A stretch of 64,000 nt of DNA, taken from positions 1 through 64,000 of the forward strand of contig NZ_NEGE01000015.1 in the NCBI RefSeq assembly GCF_002135355.1, given 5' to 3'. The notes beneath the pieces were generated by a model that saw nothing but the letters and a program-made list of their open reading frames with translations, had not been told where the DNA came from and searched no databases. This stretch comes from Acinetobacter sp. ANC 4169 (GTDB lineage Bacteria; Pseudomonadota; Gammaproteobacteria; Pseudomonadales; Moraxellaceae). Each line of letters begins with the position of its first letter. Positions within the stretch are counted from its first letter, which is position 1. Both the position numbers and the translations under genes were made by a program. This document shows positions 55,722 through 64,000 of this stretch, in pieces.

Positions 55722-57233
55722 TTAAGCTGCACGATTTCTCTTGGATTGACTCAGCAGGCGGAAATCAGCTGGATTGAGTTTTTTAGTCTGTAACCAATAT
55801 TTCCAGGTATAGGTAGGCCACAGGGCAAAGTTTTTGCCGCCATCTTGTTGATACCAGCTGACACAGCCAGTCTGCCAGACCGTGCCATCAAGCAATTTTT
55901 GTACTTTCTGATTGAACTGGTCTTGTGCCTGATCTTTCACCGCTATGGCATCACACTGGGTTTGTGTGACCAGTTGAATCATTTGCAAGATGTAATTGAC
56001 CTGAGATTCAATCATGAAGATCACGGAGTTGTGCGCCAAAACAGTATTAGGCCCCAGTAACTGAAATAAATTAGGGAAGCCTTTGGTGCTAATGCCATAG
56101 TAACTTTCAGCACCATCTTTCCAGGCATTCTTAAGTTCCTGCCCATGTTCGCCGATACAGTGAAAGGCTTTTAAATAGATGCGTGGATCGGTAATAAAAC
56201 CTGTACCGTAAATCAGGCAATCAATGGCTCGTTCTTGCCCATCTCGGGTGATGATGCTGTTTTCGGTTAATTCCTGAATGACCTCAGTCACCAGTTCAAC
56301 ATTGCTGCGGTTAAACGTTGGATAGTACTTATTCGACACCAATATCCGTTTGCATCCCATAATGTAATCAGGTGTCAGTTTTTGAGCCAGCTTTTTATCT
56401 TTGACCTGAAACTTGATAAAAACTTCCGCCAGTTTTTGGGTGTATTTCATTACTGTAGGTTGAACGATTGGAACCACTCGGGATTCGTTTGACCAATATA
56501 ACCGTGCCCGATGCAGTTTTCTAAACCAGTCTAACTTTTTGAATAATTTCTTTTCGATAGTTAAATAACGGCGTTCATCCCGTGGTATGACCCAAGCCGC
56601 GGTACGCTGGAACACATAGAGTTGTTTGACTTGTGCTGCAATTTCTGGAATGTATTGAATAGCACTGCCACCTGTACCCATGGATGCGACATTCTTGCCC
56701 GATAATTCATATTGATGATCCCATTGTGAGGAATGAAAAACTTTGCCCTGAAACTTTTCAATGCCCTTGATGTGGGGGATTTGTGGCACATGTAAGGGAC
56801 CAGAAGCAAAAACCACAAATTGAGCCATTAAGGTTAGGTGATTGTTGAGGGTAAGTTTCCAGTCACAACTTTGCTCATTGTATTCGGCAGCCAGAACTTC
56901 ACAATTAAACTGGCAATACTTTTCCAGATCATGCTCTGTTATTAAGTCTTGTATATATTTAAAAATTTCCGGTGCTTCAGCATAACGTTTTGACCAGTCG
57001 CTTTTGGGTGCAAAAGAGAGGGAATACATATGGGACTGTACGTCGCAGGCTGCACCGGGATATTGATTTTCACGCCAGGTTCCGCCTACATCACTGGCTT
57101 TTTCCAAAATCACAAAATCATCAATATTACTTAGTAAAAGGCGTATAGCCATTGCCAATCCACCAAAACCTGCACCAATGATGGCAATTTTTGTTTGTGC
57201 TGGCATAGGCTGGCTTTGTGTTTGATTATGCAT
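55722..57233 (-). CDS. Flavin-containing monooxygenase, Baeyer-Villiger type
   Basis: FAD- and NADPH-dependent monooxygenase of 503 aa. The FAD-binding motif is IIGAGFGGLAMAIRL (about residues 18-32). DVGGTWRENQYPGAACDVQSHMYS is the conserved family segment, and the Baeyer-Villiger fingerprint FxGxxxHxxxW is exact: FQGKVFHSSQW (about residue 161). A second Rossmann motif GTGGSAIQ follows. The substrate is a ketone or similar, not predictable. An AraC-type regulator is transcribed divergently 157 bp away and is a likely activator. Confidence 0.88.
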   Translation of the reverse strand: MHNQTQSQPMPAQTKIAIIGAGFGGLAMAIRLLLSNIDDFVILEKASDVGGTWRENQYPGAACDVQSHMYSLSFAPKSDWSKRYAEAPEIFKYIQDLITEHDLEKYCQFNCEVLAAEYNEQSCDWKLTLNNHLTLMAQFVVFASGPLHVPQIPHIKGIEKFQGKVFHSSQWDHQYELSGKNVASMGTGGSAIQYIPEIAAQVKQLYVFQRTAAWVIPRDERRYLTIEKKLFKKLDWFRKLHRARLYWSNESRVVPIVQPTVMKYTQKLAEVFIKFQVKDKKLAQKLTPDYIMGCKRILVSNKYYPTFNRSNVELVTEVIQELTENSIITRDGQERAIDCLIYGTGFITDPRIYLKAFHCIGEHGQELKNAWKDGAESYYGISTKGFPNLFQLLGPNTVLAHNSVIFMIESQVNYILQMIQLVTQTQCDAIAVKDQAQDQFNQKVQKLLDGTVWQTGCVSWYQQDGGKNFALWPTYTWKYWLQTKKLNPADFRLLSQSKRNRAA

Positions 57234-57390
57234 TTTTTATTGGCCTTATTACTTTTCGTATTTTTATAGCGTATAGCAATGCTGTAATAACCACCATGAT
57301 TGCCATGACAGAAAAATTGATAGATTCGGCAATTTGCAAGCATGAAGATTTATAGTAAAAATTGAGATGCTATTTTAATGTGACCCTGCT

Positions 57391-58398
57391 ATGAAACGAT
57401 CAATTCTCGGCTTGATGTATTTAATTCAAGGCATGCGTAAAGCCGGTGTTGCAGTTGATCAAAAACTTCAAGGCATTGGATTGCGTGTAGATGCATTGGA
57501 TCCCAGTTCAATCATCCATCCCAATTTGGAATGGGATGTGCTTAAAGTCATTGGTCAGGATGTTGCACCAGAAAAAGGGCTGTTTATTGGCCAGCATTAT
57601 GCACTTGCAGGCTATGGTCCCTTACTAATGTTGCTGGTCACCAGTGAAAATGTGCGTACTGCTTTAGAGCAGGGCATTCGCTATCAGGCATTAACGCATT
57701 TAACCGGGGTCTTAAGCCTAAAATATACCGCTCAAAAGGTGGCTTTATGTTATGCACCTGAAGATTTAAACAGTGAGCTGGGGTTGTTGCGGGCACAATG
57801 TGAAATTTCAGGAACTTATAAATTTATTCAAGATCTTTATAAGATGATGGGCTTAAATGTTCCGCAAATGCATATAGAACTTCCATTTACACAGCCGGAA
57901 AATCTGCAGGCCTTAGATATTTATCATGATTATTATGGTGCTGAATTACGGTTCACTGCCGAGTATGCGGAATTCTGGTTTGACGCTGACGTATTAAATG
58001 TACAGATTCCTTCAGCGGATAAAATGACCTTTAAGATCTATGAGAGCAAATGTATTGCTGAATTAGAACGTTTAAAGGTAGATGAGTCAGCGCCATCCTT
58101 GGTACAGCGTGTACAGGATTATCTGGAGCTGCAACAAGGGGTTATGCCGACCATGGCAGAAACGGCACAAGCCTTGCAAATTCCGGAGCGAACCTTGCGG
58201 CATCAGCTGCAACAATTGCAAAGCAGTTATAAACAGATACGTGAACAATTGATTAAGGATAAGGCCCTAAGACTCATCGAATATAAAGAGTATTCCATTG
58301 AAATGATTGCGGAATTACTAGGATATTCGGAGCCTGCAGCCTTTAATCATGCCTTTAAACGCTGGTTTGGACACAGTCCACGTCAGTACTTTAAATAG
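57391..58398 (+). CDS. AraC-family transcriptional regulator
   Basis: A 335-aa regulator. The N-terminal two-thirds look like the Arabinose_bd (PF12625) sensor domain found next to oxygenase genes. The C-terminal AraC domain has two helix-turn-helix units: MAETAQALQIPERTLRHQLQ (about residues 252-271) and SIEMIAELLGYSEPAAFNHAFKRWFGHSPRQY (about 300-331). Divergent position suggests it controls the neighbouring monooxygenase gene. Ligand unknown. Confidence 0.88.
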   Translation: MKRSILGLMYLIQGMRKAGVAVDQKLQGIGLRVDALDPSSIIHPNLEWDVLKVIGQDVAPEKGLFIGQHYALAGYGPLLMLLVTSENVRTALEQGIRYQALTHLTGVLSLKYTAQKVALCYAPEDLNSELGLLRAQCEISGTYKFIQDLYKMMGLNVPQMHIELPFTQPENLQALDIYHDYYGAELRFTAEYAEFWFDADVLNVQIPSADKMTFKIYESKCIAELERLKVDESAPSLVQRVQDYLELQQGVMPTMAETAQALQIPERTLRHQLQQLQSSYKQIREQLIKDKALRLIEYKEYSIEMIAELLGYSEPAAFNHAFKRWFGHSPRQYFK

Positions 58399-58494
58399 TT
58401 TAGTAAATAGCCTAAGTATATTAATGCCAAAGTGTTATATATTTCATCTCAATCTTCGCTATACTTTCAATAGCCTAAAATAGTATCCAATGTT

Positions 58495-59643
58495 ATGTCA
58501 GACTTAAATTCGAAGCACAGTACAGCCTTTATCCCTTTGTCACCTGCGGAACGTTATGCACAAGCCATTTCGTCTGGTCAGTTCATGCCGGATGATGCAC
58601 AGGCGCAAGCTGTACATGAGTTGGATCGTGTCTGGCAAGAATTGATTCAGCGCTTTAAGGCGTCTAAAAAAGCCTTTCGTCGTTTCCGTCGTCAAACTTC
58701 ACCACAAGGGGTATACATGTGGGGGGGTGTAGGGCGTGGTAAAACCTGGTTGATGGACCAGTTTTTTGAGTCGATTCCGTTTCGCCGTAAAATGCGCATG
58801 CATTTTCATCATTTCATGCAGCATGTACATCGGGAACTGAACAAATTATCAGGACAGCGTAATCCGCTGGATCAGGTAGCAGACCAGATTTACCAGCAAG
58901 CAGTGGTGATCTGTTTTGATGAATTCTTTGTCTCTAATGTGACAGATGCCATGATTCTGAGCGAGTTATTCCAGAAACTGTTTACTCGTGGCATTACCTT
59001 GGTGGCGACTTCAAATATTGCACCGGACGGTTTATATAAAAACGGAATCCATCGTGACCGTTTTATTCCTACCATTGAAATGGTGAAAAAACATTGTGTT
59101 ATTTTGAATGTTGATGCAGGTGTGGATTATCGTTTGCGCGTGCTGAAACAGGCACAATTGTTTAAACATCCATTAACGCATGAGCATAAACTCTGGATTG
59201 CGCAGCGTTTTACAGCGTTGACACAAACGCAAACTATTTCGCAAGAGCCGATTATCATCAATAACCGTATTGTAGAAACCGTTGGCCATACTGAAGATGT
59301 ATTGTGGTGTGAATATTCAGAGCTGTGTTTAAAACCGCGCAGTCCAGCCGACTTTATTGAAATCGCTAATATTTATAATACGGTACTGGTTAGCAATGTA
59401 CCGCATTTAACCGATTACCTATCTGAAGGTACACGTCGTTTTATTTATCTGGTAGATGAGTTTTACGATCGTGGGGTTAAATTATTGCTGACTTCGGAAG
59501 ACAGTATCATTGATATTTATCAAGGTGAAAAACTGGTCTTTGAAATTGAACGCACGCGTTCACGTTTACTGGAAATGCAGTCCGATGATTATCTGAACTC
59601 TGAGCATCGACAAATACAGGGTTCAGCCTCAGAAGCCAGCTAA
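58495..59643 (+). CDS. zapE: Cell division ATPase ZapE (AFG1 family)
   Basis: AFG1-like P-loop ATPase that acts at the division ring in E. coli. Walker A is GGVGRGKTWLMDQFF (about residues 77-91), Walker B VICFDEFFVSN and sensor SNIAPDGLYKNGIHRDRF. FIYLVDEFYDRGVKLLL is a later family motif. Length 382 aa matches E. coli ZapE (375). It ends at a strong terminator. Confidence 0.93.
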   Translation: MSDLNSKHSTAFIPLSPAERYAQAISSGQFMPDDAQAQAVHELDRVWQELIQRFKASKKAFRRFRRQTSPQGVYMWGGVGRGKTWLMDQFFESIPFRRKMRMHFHHFMQHVHRELNKLSGQRNPLDQVADQIYQQAVVICFDEFFVSNVTDAMILSELFQKLFTRGITLVATSNIAPDGLYKNGIHRDRFIPTIEMVKKHCVILNVDAGVDYRLRVLKQAQLFKHPLTHEHKLWIAQRFTALTQTQTISQEPIIINNRIVETVGHTEDVLWCEYSELCLKPRSPADFIEIANIYNTVLVSNVPHLTDYLSEGTRRFIYLVDEFYDRGVKLLLTSEDSIIDIYQGEKLVFEIERTRSRLLEMQSDDYLNSEHRQIQGSASEAS

Positions 59644-60004
59644 ATATCAAGCGCCTAAACAGGCGCTTTTTTTATACAAATTCTTTGATTGTTTTATCGA
59701 CATTTTGCCCTATTCATGGCTTAATCTTTGCTCGACAGCTGTGACAAATAAAGCTTTTGAGTAGTTTTAAAGCAAAATTCTGCACTTAAGTCTAATTTAG
59801 ACATTTTAAAAACTTTATAAACTATAAAAAGGTATTCAGGCAGATAATAACGTTGCATTTGTGATCTTCATTTTTTTGAATGATGGATATATTCATTTAT
59901 TAGAAAATGATCATTATTTAGGAATGTGATAGTACTATTCAGCTAGGTATAAATCGGTATACTAGAATCTCTTGTTATAAAAAGTAGCAATATCAGGAAA
60001 GACA
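59644..60004. other. Intergenic region zapE-glcB
   Basis: Apart from the zapE terminator at its start, the region is AT-rich and shows no coding frame or repeat. The end holds the glcB leader with AGGAAAG 3 nt before the ATG. A promoter is expected here but was not pinned down. Confidence 0.5.
59650..59673 (+). terminator. Terminator after zapE
   Basis: AGCGCCT / AGGCGCT with a 4-nt loop and seven T, only 7 bp beyond the zapE stop codon. Confidence 0.92.
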
Positions 60005-62167
60005 ATGACTGCACGTATTCAAAAAGGCAAGTTAGCGATTGCTAAAGAACTTTACGATTTCATCGAAAATGAAGCATTACCAGGTTCTGGTTTGGACAGT
60101 GAAACATACTGGAAAAACTTTGAACAAGTCGTTGTCGATCTTAGCCCAAAGAACAAAGTACTATTGGCTAAGCGTGACGACATTCAAGCTAAAATTGATG
60201 AATGGCACCGCAACAACAAATTTGAATTAGAAGCTTACAAAGCTTTCCTTACAGAAATTGGCTACTTATTACCAGAAGTAGAAGATTTCCAAATCAGCAC
60301 AGAAAATGTAGATGAAGAAATCGCATTATTGGCTGGTGCGCAATTGGTAGTACCTGTGCGTAATGCACGTTACTGCTTGAATGCTGCGAACGCACGTTGG
60401 GGTTCATTATACGACGCGCTTTACGGTTTCGACGTTATTCCTGAAGAAGGTGGCGCGGAAAAAGGCAAGGGCTATAACCCGGTTCGTGGTGATAAAGTTA
60501 TCGCATTTGCTAAAAACTTCTTAAATGAAACATTCCCGTTGGCAAATGGCTCACACGCCGATGCAACTAAATATGCGGTAGAAGGCAAAAAACTTGCTGT
60601 AACCCTAAAAGACGGTTCAACGACTACATTAGCCAAAGAAGCACAATTCGTTGGTTTTAATGGCGATGAAGCTGCACCAACTGAAATCGTTCTTTTGAAC
60701 AATGGCCTACACGTTGTAATCGAAATTGATGCAACCAGCCCGATTGGTCAAACTGATGCTGCTGGCGTAAAAGACCTTGTGCTTGAATCTGCTTTAACAA
60801 CGATTCAAGATTTGGAAGATTCAATTGCAGCTGTAGATGCTGAAGAGAAAGTTGAAGGTTACCGTAACTGGTTAGGCTTAATGCGCGGTACTTTGGAAGA
60901 GTCTATCGAGAAAAACGGCAAAACCGTGACTCGTACACTGAATCAAGACCGTACGCACAAAAACCTGATTGGTGGTGAGACTACACTTCACGGTCGTTCA
61001 TTGATGCTTCTTCGTAACGTTGGTCACTTGATGACTAACCCAGCGATCCTTGTAGATGGCGCTGAAATCTACGAAGGTATTATGGATGCGTTAATCACTC
61101 CATTGCTTACTTTCGCAGACATTAAAGGCGAAAACACGATCAAGAACTCACGTAAAGGTTCTATGTACATCGTGAAGCCAAAAATGCACGGCCCGGAAGA
61201 AGTTGCATTTGCAGTTGAGCTATTTGAACGTGCTGAACAGGCGCTTGGCTTACCTGCGAAAACTTTAAAAATCGGTATCATGGATGAAGAACGTCGTACA
61301 TCTGTAAACTTGAAGAACTGTATTGCAGCAGCGAAAGACCGTACCATCTTCATTAACACAGGCTTCATGGACCGTACTGGTGATGAAATCCATACCTTCA
61401 TGGAAGCAGGCCCATTCGTTCGTAAAGGCGAAGTGAAATCACAAATCTGGTTCCCGGCTTATGAAAACCGTAACGTAATGATCGGTCTGCAAGCTGGCCT
61501 ACGTGGTAAAGCACAGATTGGTAAAGGCATGTGGCCAAAACCCGATATGCTTTTAGACATGTACAAAACCAAGATTGAGCATCCAGAAGCAGGCGCAAGC
61601 TGTGCATGGGTTCCATCTCCATCTGGTGCAGTCATTCACGCGATCCATTACCATCAATGCAACGTTTCGGCGCGTCAACAAGAATTGTTGAAAACTGAAG
61701 CATTGTCTCTAGATGACTTGTTAACGCCTCCTTTAGCAACCGATACCAACTGGACTGCTGAAGAAAAAACCAAAGAACTTGAAAATAACCTTCAAGGGAT
61801 CTTGGGTTATGTGGTTCGTTGGGTTGACCTGGGTGTAGGTTGTTCTAAAGTTCCAGACATCAACGACGTTGGTTTGATGGAAGACCGTGCAACCTTACGT
61901 ATTTCTTCTCAACACGTTGCGAACTGGTTGCGTCACGGTATCGTAACGGCAGAGCAAGTTGAAGAAGTGATGCAGCGTATGGCGAAAATCGTGGATGAGC
62001 AAAATGCAAATGATCCGCTTTATACGCCAATGGCACCAGCATTCAATGGTTATGCTTACCAAGCTGCTTATGACCTGGTATTCAAAGGTGGTGAACAGCC
62101 TTCTGGTTATACTGAGCCGCTACTTCATGCAGCACGTTTGAAGTTAAAAGGTTATACAGGTGACTAA
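60005..62167 (+). CDS. glcB: Malate synthase G
   Basis: Condenses glyoxylate and acetyl-CoA to malate in the glyoxylate shunt, allowing growth on acetate, alkanes or fatty acids. Length 720 aa is that of the monomeric G form (E. coli 723). [36 protein letters not shown] and [15 protein letters not shown] (about residues 385-465) are the TIM-barrel segments with the metal-binding Glu and Asp. [13 protein letters not shown] and [20 protein letters not shown] follow. Strong codon bias suggests high expression. It is a single-gene unit between terminators. Confidence 0.96.
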   Translation: MTARIQKGKLAIAKELYDFIENEALPGSGLDSETYWKNFEQVVVDLSPKNKVLLAKRDDIQAKIDEWHRNNKFELEAYKAFLTEIGYLLPEVEDFQISTENVDEEIALLAGAQLVVPVRNARYCLNAANARWGSLYDALYGFDVIPEEGGAEKGKGYNPVRGDKVIAFAKNFLNETFPLANGSHADATKYAVEGKKLAVTLKDGSTTTLAKEAQFVGFNGDEAAPTEIVLLNNGLHVVIEIDATSPIGQTDAAGVKDLVLESALTTIQDLEDSIAAVDAEEKVEGYRNWLGLMRGTLEESIEKNGKTVTRTLNQDRTHKNLIGGETTLHGRSLMLLRNVGHLMTNPAILVDGAEIYEGIMDALITPLLTFADIKGENTIKNSRKGSMYIVKPKMHGPEEVAFAVELFERAEQALGLPAKTLKIGIMDEERRTSVNLKNCIAAAKDRTIFINTGFMDRTGDEIHTFMEAGPFVRKGEVKSQIWFPAYENRNVMIGLQAGLRGKAQIGKGMWPKPDMLLDMYKTKIEHPEAGASCAWVPSPSGAVIHAIHYHQCNVSARQQELLKTEALSLDDLLTPPLATDTNWTAEEKTKELENNLQGILGYVVRWVDLGVGCSKVPDINDVGLMEDRATLRISSQHVANWLRHGIVTAEQVEEVMQRMAKIVDEQNANDPLYTPMAPAFNGYAYQAAYDLVFKGGEQPSGYTEPLLHAARLKLKGYTGD

Positions 62168-62497
62168 TCCTGTACACTGAAAAAAGCCTCTTCGGAGGCT
62201 TTTTTTATGCTTGTTTTATTTCATCGTTTTTTTAATTTTAGATACTAAACAACTTGGGGAAGTTCGGATTATTAAAATAAGTGATGTTAAAAGCCAGTCA
62301 ACTCATTTACTTTATGCCTTTTTGATTTTTGGTATATATATAAAGCAATCCAGAAAATAAATTCCTGATTCTTTATTGCAGATTTGATTTTAAAAGGCCC
62401 AGCTTTGGCAGATTGATACAATTGGTAATTTTGCTAGAACTTCTGCTCAATACATCCTAGAGTAAAGCAATACATAATTCTAACGATGGATGAGAGA
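62168..62497. other. Intergenic region glcB-aldehyde dehydrogenase
   Basis: After the glcB terminator the region is AT-rich without a coding frame. It presumably contains the promoter of the dehydrogenase gene, but no clear -35/-10 pair or operator was identified. Confidence 0.5.
62182..62206 (+). terminator. Terminator after glcB
   Basis: AAAGCCTC / GAGGCTTT around a TTCG tetraloop, with a T run; 14 bp beyond the glcB stop codon. Confidence 0.95.
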
Positions 62498-63940
62498 ATG
62501 CAAGCTTATCAATTTTCCGATCAGCAATTTATTGCAGGACATTGGCTAAAAGGCACTTCAACCCATACGCTAAATAATCTCAATCCATATAATCAAGAAC
62601 TTATATTAAAACTACAGGCTGCGAGCATTGTCGATGTGGATAGTGCTTATTCGGCTGCAGAGCGCAGTTTCGTTACCTGGTCGCAAACATCTCCATCCGA
62701 TCGTAAAAGTATCATCCTTCGGGTTTTTGAAGTGGTCAAAAATAGACGCACAGAAATCATTGATTGGCTCATTCAGGAATCTGGCAGTACACGTCTCAAA
62801 GCCAATATTGAAGTAGATGCAGTATTGGGTATTATCAATGAGGCTGTCACATTTCCTGAAAGAATGAATACCCAGGAATTGCAATCGACAGATCCTGGTC
62901 GCAAAAGCTATGCAGTACGAAAACCTTTGGGTGTTATTGCGGTGATTAGTCCCTGGAACTTTCCATTTCACCTGAGTATGCGCTCAGTCATTACAGCCAT
63001 TGCGATTGGAAATTGTGTGGTGTTAAAGCCTGCAAGTGATACGCCGATTACCGGTGGATTGTTACTGGCCAAGATTTTTGAAGAAGCAGCTATCCCTCAA
63101 GGGGTATTCAGTGTAGTGGCCGGTTTAGGCAGCGAAATCGGGGATTACTTTGTTGAGCACGATACGCCTAAAATGATTTCATTTACAGGTTCAACTTTGG
63201 TTGGAAAACGGGTCGGGCAATTGGCAGTTGGCGGTAATCATCTGAAGCGGATTGCACTGGAATTGGGAGGTAATGCCCCTTTGGTTGTTCTGGATGATGC
63301 TGATCTGGATTTGGCCGTGGAACTGGCTGTAATGGGACGTTTTTTGCATCAAGGGCAAATCTGCATGAGTACCAATCGGGTAATTGTTGATGCTAAAATT
63401 TATGATGCTTTTGTTGGAAAACTGCTGATCCGGGCTCAAGATATTGTCTATGGTGATCCAGATCAAGCAGTTACCGTCATTGGCCCGATGATTAATAGCT
63501 CACAAGTGGAAAAAATAAAACACATCATTGATCAGGCACTACAACAGGGTACTAAACTCATCCTGCGAGGAAAGATTCAAGGTAATATCATTCCACCGCA
63601 TATTTTTATTGATGTAGATCCAGAATCCAGTTTAGCCAAAGAAGAAAGTTTTGGACCAGTCTTACCTGTCATTAAGGCCCAAAATGAGCCAGATGCTTTA
63701 CGTTTGGCCAATGACACGGCATATGGATTATCCAGTGCAGTATGTACTGCTGATCTTGAGCGTGGAGTACGTTTTGCCATGCAGATTGAGACAGGGATGA
63801 CCCATATCAATGCTATAACCGTTGCAGATCAGCCGAATGCGCCCTTTGGCGGGGAGAAAAATTCCGGCTTAGGACGCTTTAATGGACAGTGGATATTGGA
63901 AGAATTTAGTCATACCCATTGGCTCACTCTTCCTGGTTAA
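62498..63940 (+). CDS. NAD(P)-dependent aldehyde dehydrogenase
   Basis: ALDH-superfamily enzyme of 480 aa that oxidises an aldehyde to its acid. The cofactor site shows VISPWNFPFHLSMRSV and VLKPASDTPITG (about residues 151-190), FTGSTLVGKRVG the Rossmann loop. ALELGGNAPLVV holds the general-base Glu, and GQICMSTNRVIV the catalytic Cys (about residue 288). ESFGPVLPVI follows. The pattern resembles benzaldehyde- or vanillin-type dehydrogenases, but the substrate is not settled. ATG at 62498 (MQAYQFSDQQ) with GGATGAGAGA upstream is preferred to 62486. The gene ends 60 bp before the window edge. Confidence 0.9.
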   Translation: MQAYQFSDQQFIAGHWLKGTSTHTLNNLNPYNQELILKLQAASIVDVDSAYSAAERSFVTWSQTSPSDRKSIILRVFEVVKNRRTEIIDWLIQESGSTRLKANIEVDAVLGIINEAVTFPERMNTQELQSTDPGRKSYAVRKPLGVIAVISPWNFPFHLSMRSVITAIAIGNCVVLKPASDTPITGGLLLAKIFEEAAIPQGVFSVVAGLGSEIGDYFVEHDTPKMISFTGSTLVGKRVGQLAVGGNHLKRIALELGGNAPLVVLDDADLDLAVELAVMGRFLHQGQICMSTNRVIVDAKIYDAFVGKLLIRAQDIVYGDPDQAVTVIGPMINSSQVEKIKHIIDQALQQGTKLILRGKIQGNIIPPHIFIDVDPESSLAKEESFGPVLPVIKAQNEPDALRLANDTAYGLSSAVCTADLERGVRFAMQIETGMTHINAITVADQPNAPFGGEKNSGLGRFNGQWILEEFSHTHWLTLPG

Positions 63941-64000
63941 ACTTCCTTCATGCTAACAAAAGACAAGCCTATGTCATTAAAGTGACATGTAACGAATATC

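Overview
The window reads as chromosomal DNA of an Acinetobacter (Moraxellaceae, Gammaproteobacteria). The grounds are low GC (about 40% by eye), an Hfq with a very long glycine-rich tail, the TTG-started pyrF after rpsA-ihfB-lapA, the rsmG-parA-parB / exbB-exbD-msbA-lpxK-kdsB / amgK-murU gene orders, and many proteins that look typical of the genus. I cannot name the species. No rRNA, tRNA or CRISPR array was seen.

Layout. 1-290: end of an IS110-family element cut by the window edge. 0.3-5.4 kb: VIT-type transporter, small lipoprotein, ahpF, three small or soluble proteins, ahpC. 5.9-16.8 kb: hrpA, a FabH-like synthase with an acyltransferase, a large protein with a possible PcfJ-like end, a PIF1-like helicase, a K+ channel. 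17-19.4 kb: a small repeat protein, then a decayed metE facing an intact metR, with a perfect MetR box and an array of hairpin repeats between them. 19.5-24 kb: MFS carrier, DUF441 protein, rsuA, GNAT, RelB-like antitoxin, RluA-type synthase. 24.1-28.1 kb: tsaE-mutL-miaA-hfq. 28.3-33.9 kb: lptD-surA divergent from amgK-murU. 34-41.9 kb: rsmG-parA-parB, then exbB-exbD-msbA-lpxK-kdsB-holB. 41.9-46.7 kb: PilZ protein, TatD nuclease, TetR regulator and the type II secretion pseudopilin genes gspH-I-J-K. 46.9-54.6 kb: QueD-like protein, ung, enoyl-CoA hydratase family, tadA, SRPBCC protein, cmk-rpsA-ihfB-lapA-pyrF. 54.7-64 kb: lysO, a Baeyer-Villiger-type monooxygenase with a divergent AraC regulator, zapE, glcB and an aldehyde dehydrogenase.

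Most of the window is ordinary core genome: envelope and lipooligosaccharide assembly, chromosome partitioning, RNA modification, DNA repair, peroxide defence. The most unusual signal is a family of short hairpin units that share a CA[T/C]AG-N8-CTTGCG core at constant spacing while their flanking stems differ. They occur in two places: an array of five units between the metE relic and metR, and arrays of about three units in the gspI and gspJ genes. In gspI and gspJ the units are inserted in frame in the prepilin leader, directly before the G^FTL cleavage site, giving leaders of 77 and 76 residues where about 6-15 is usual. Because prepilin peptidase removes the leader, the mature pseudopilins should be unchanged. 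A second, unrelated palindromic element is carried in frame inside hrpA.
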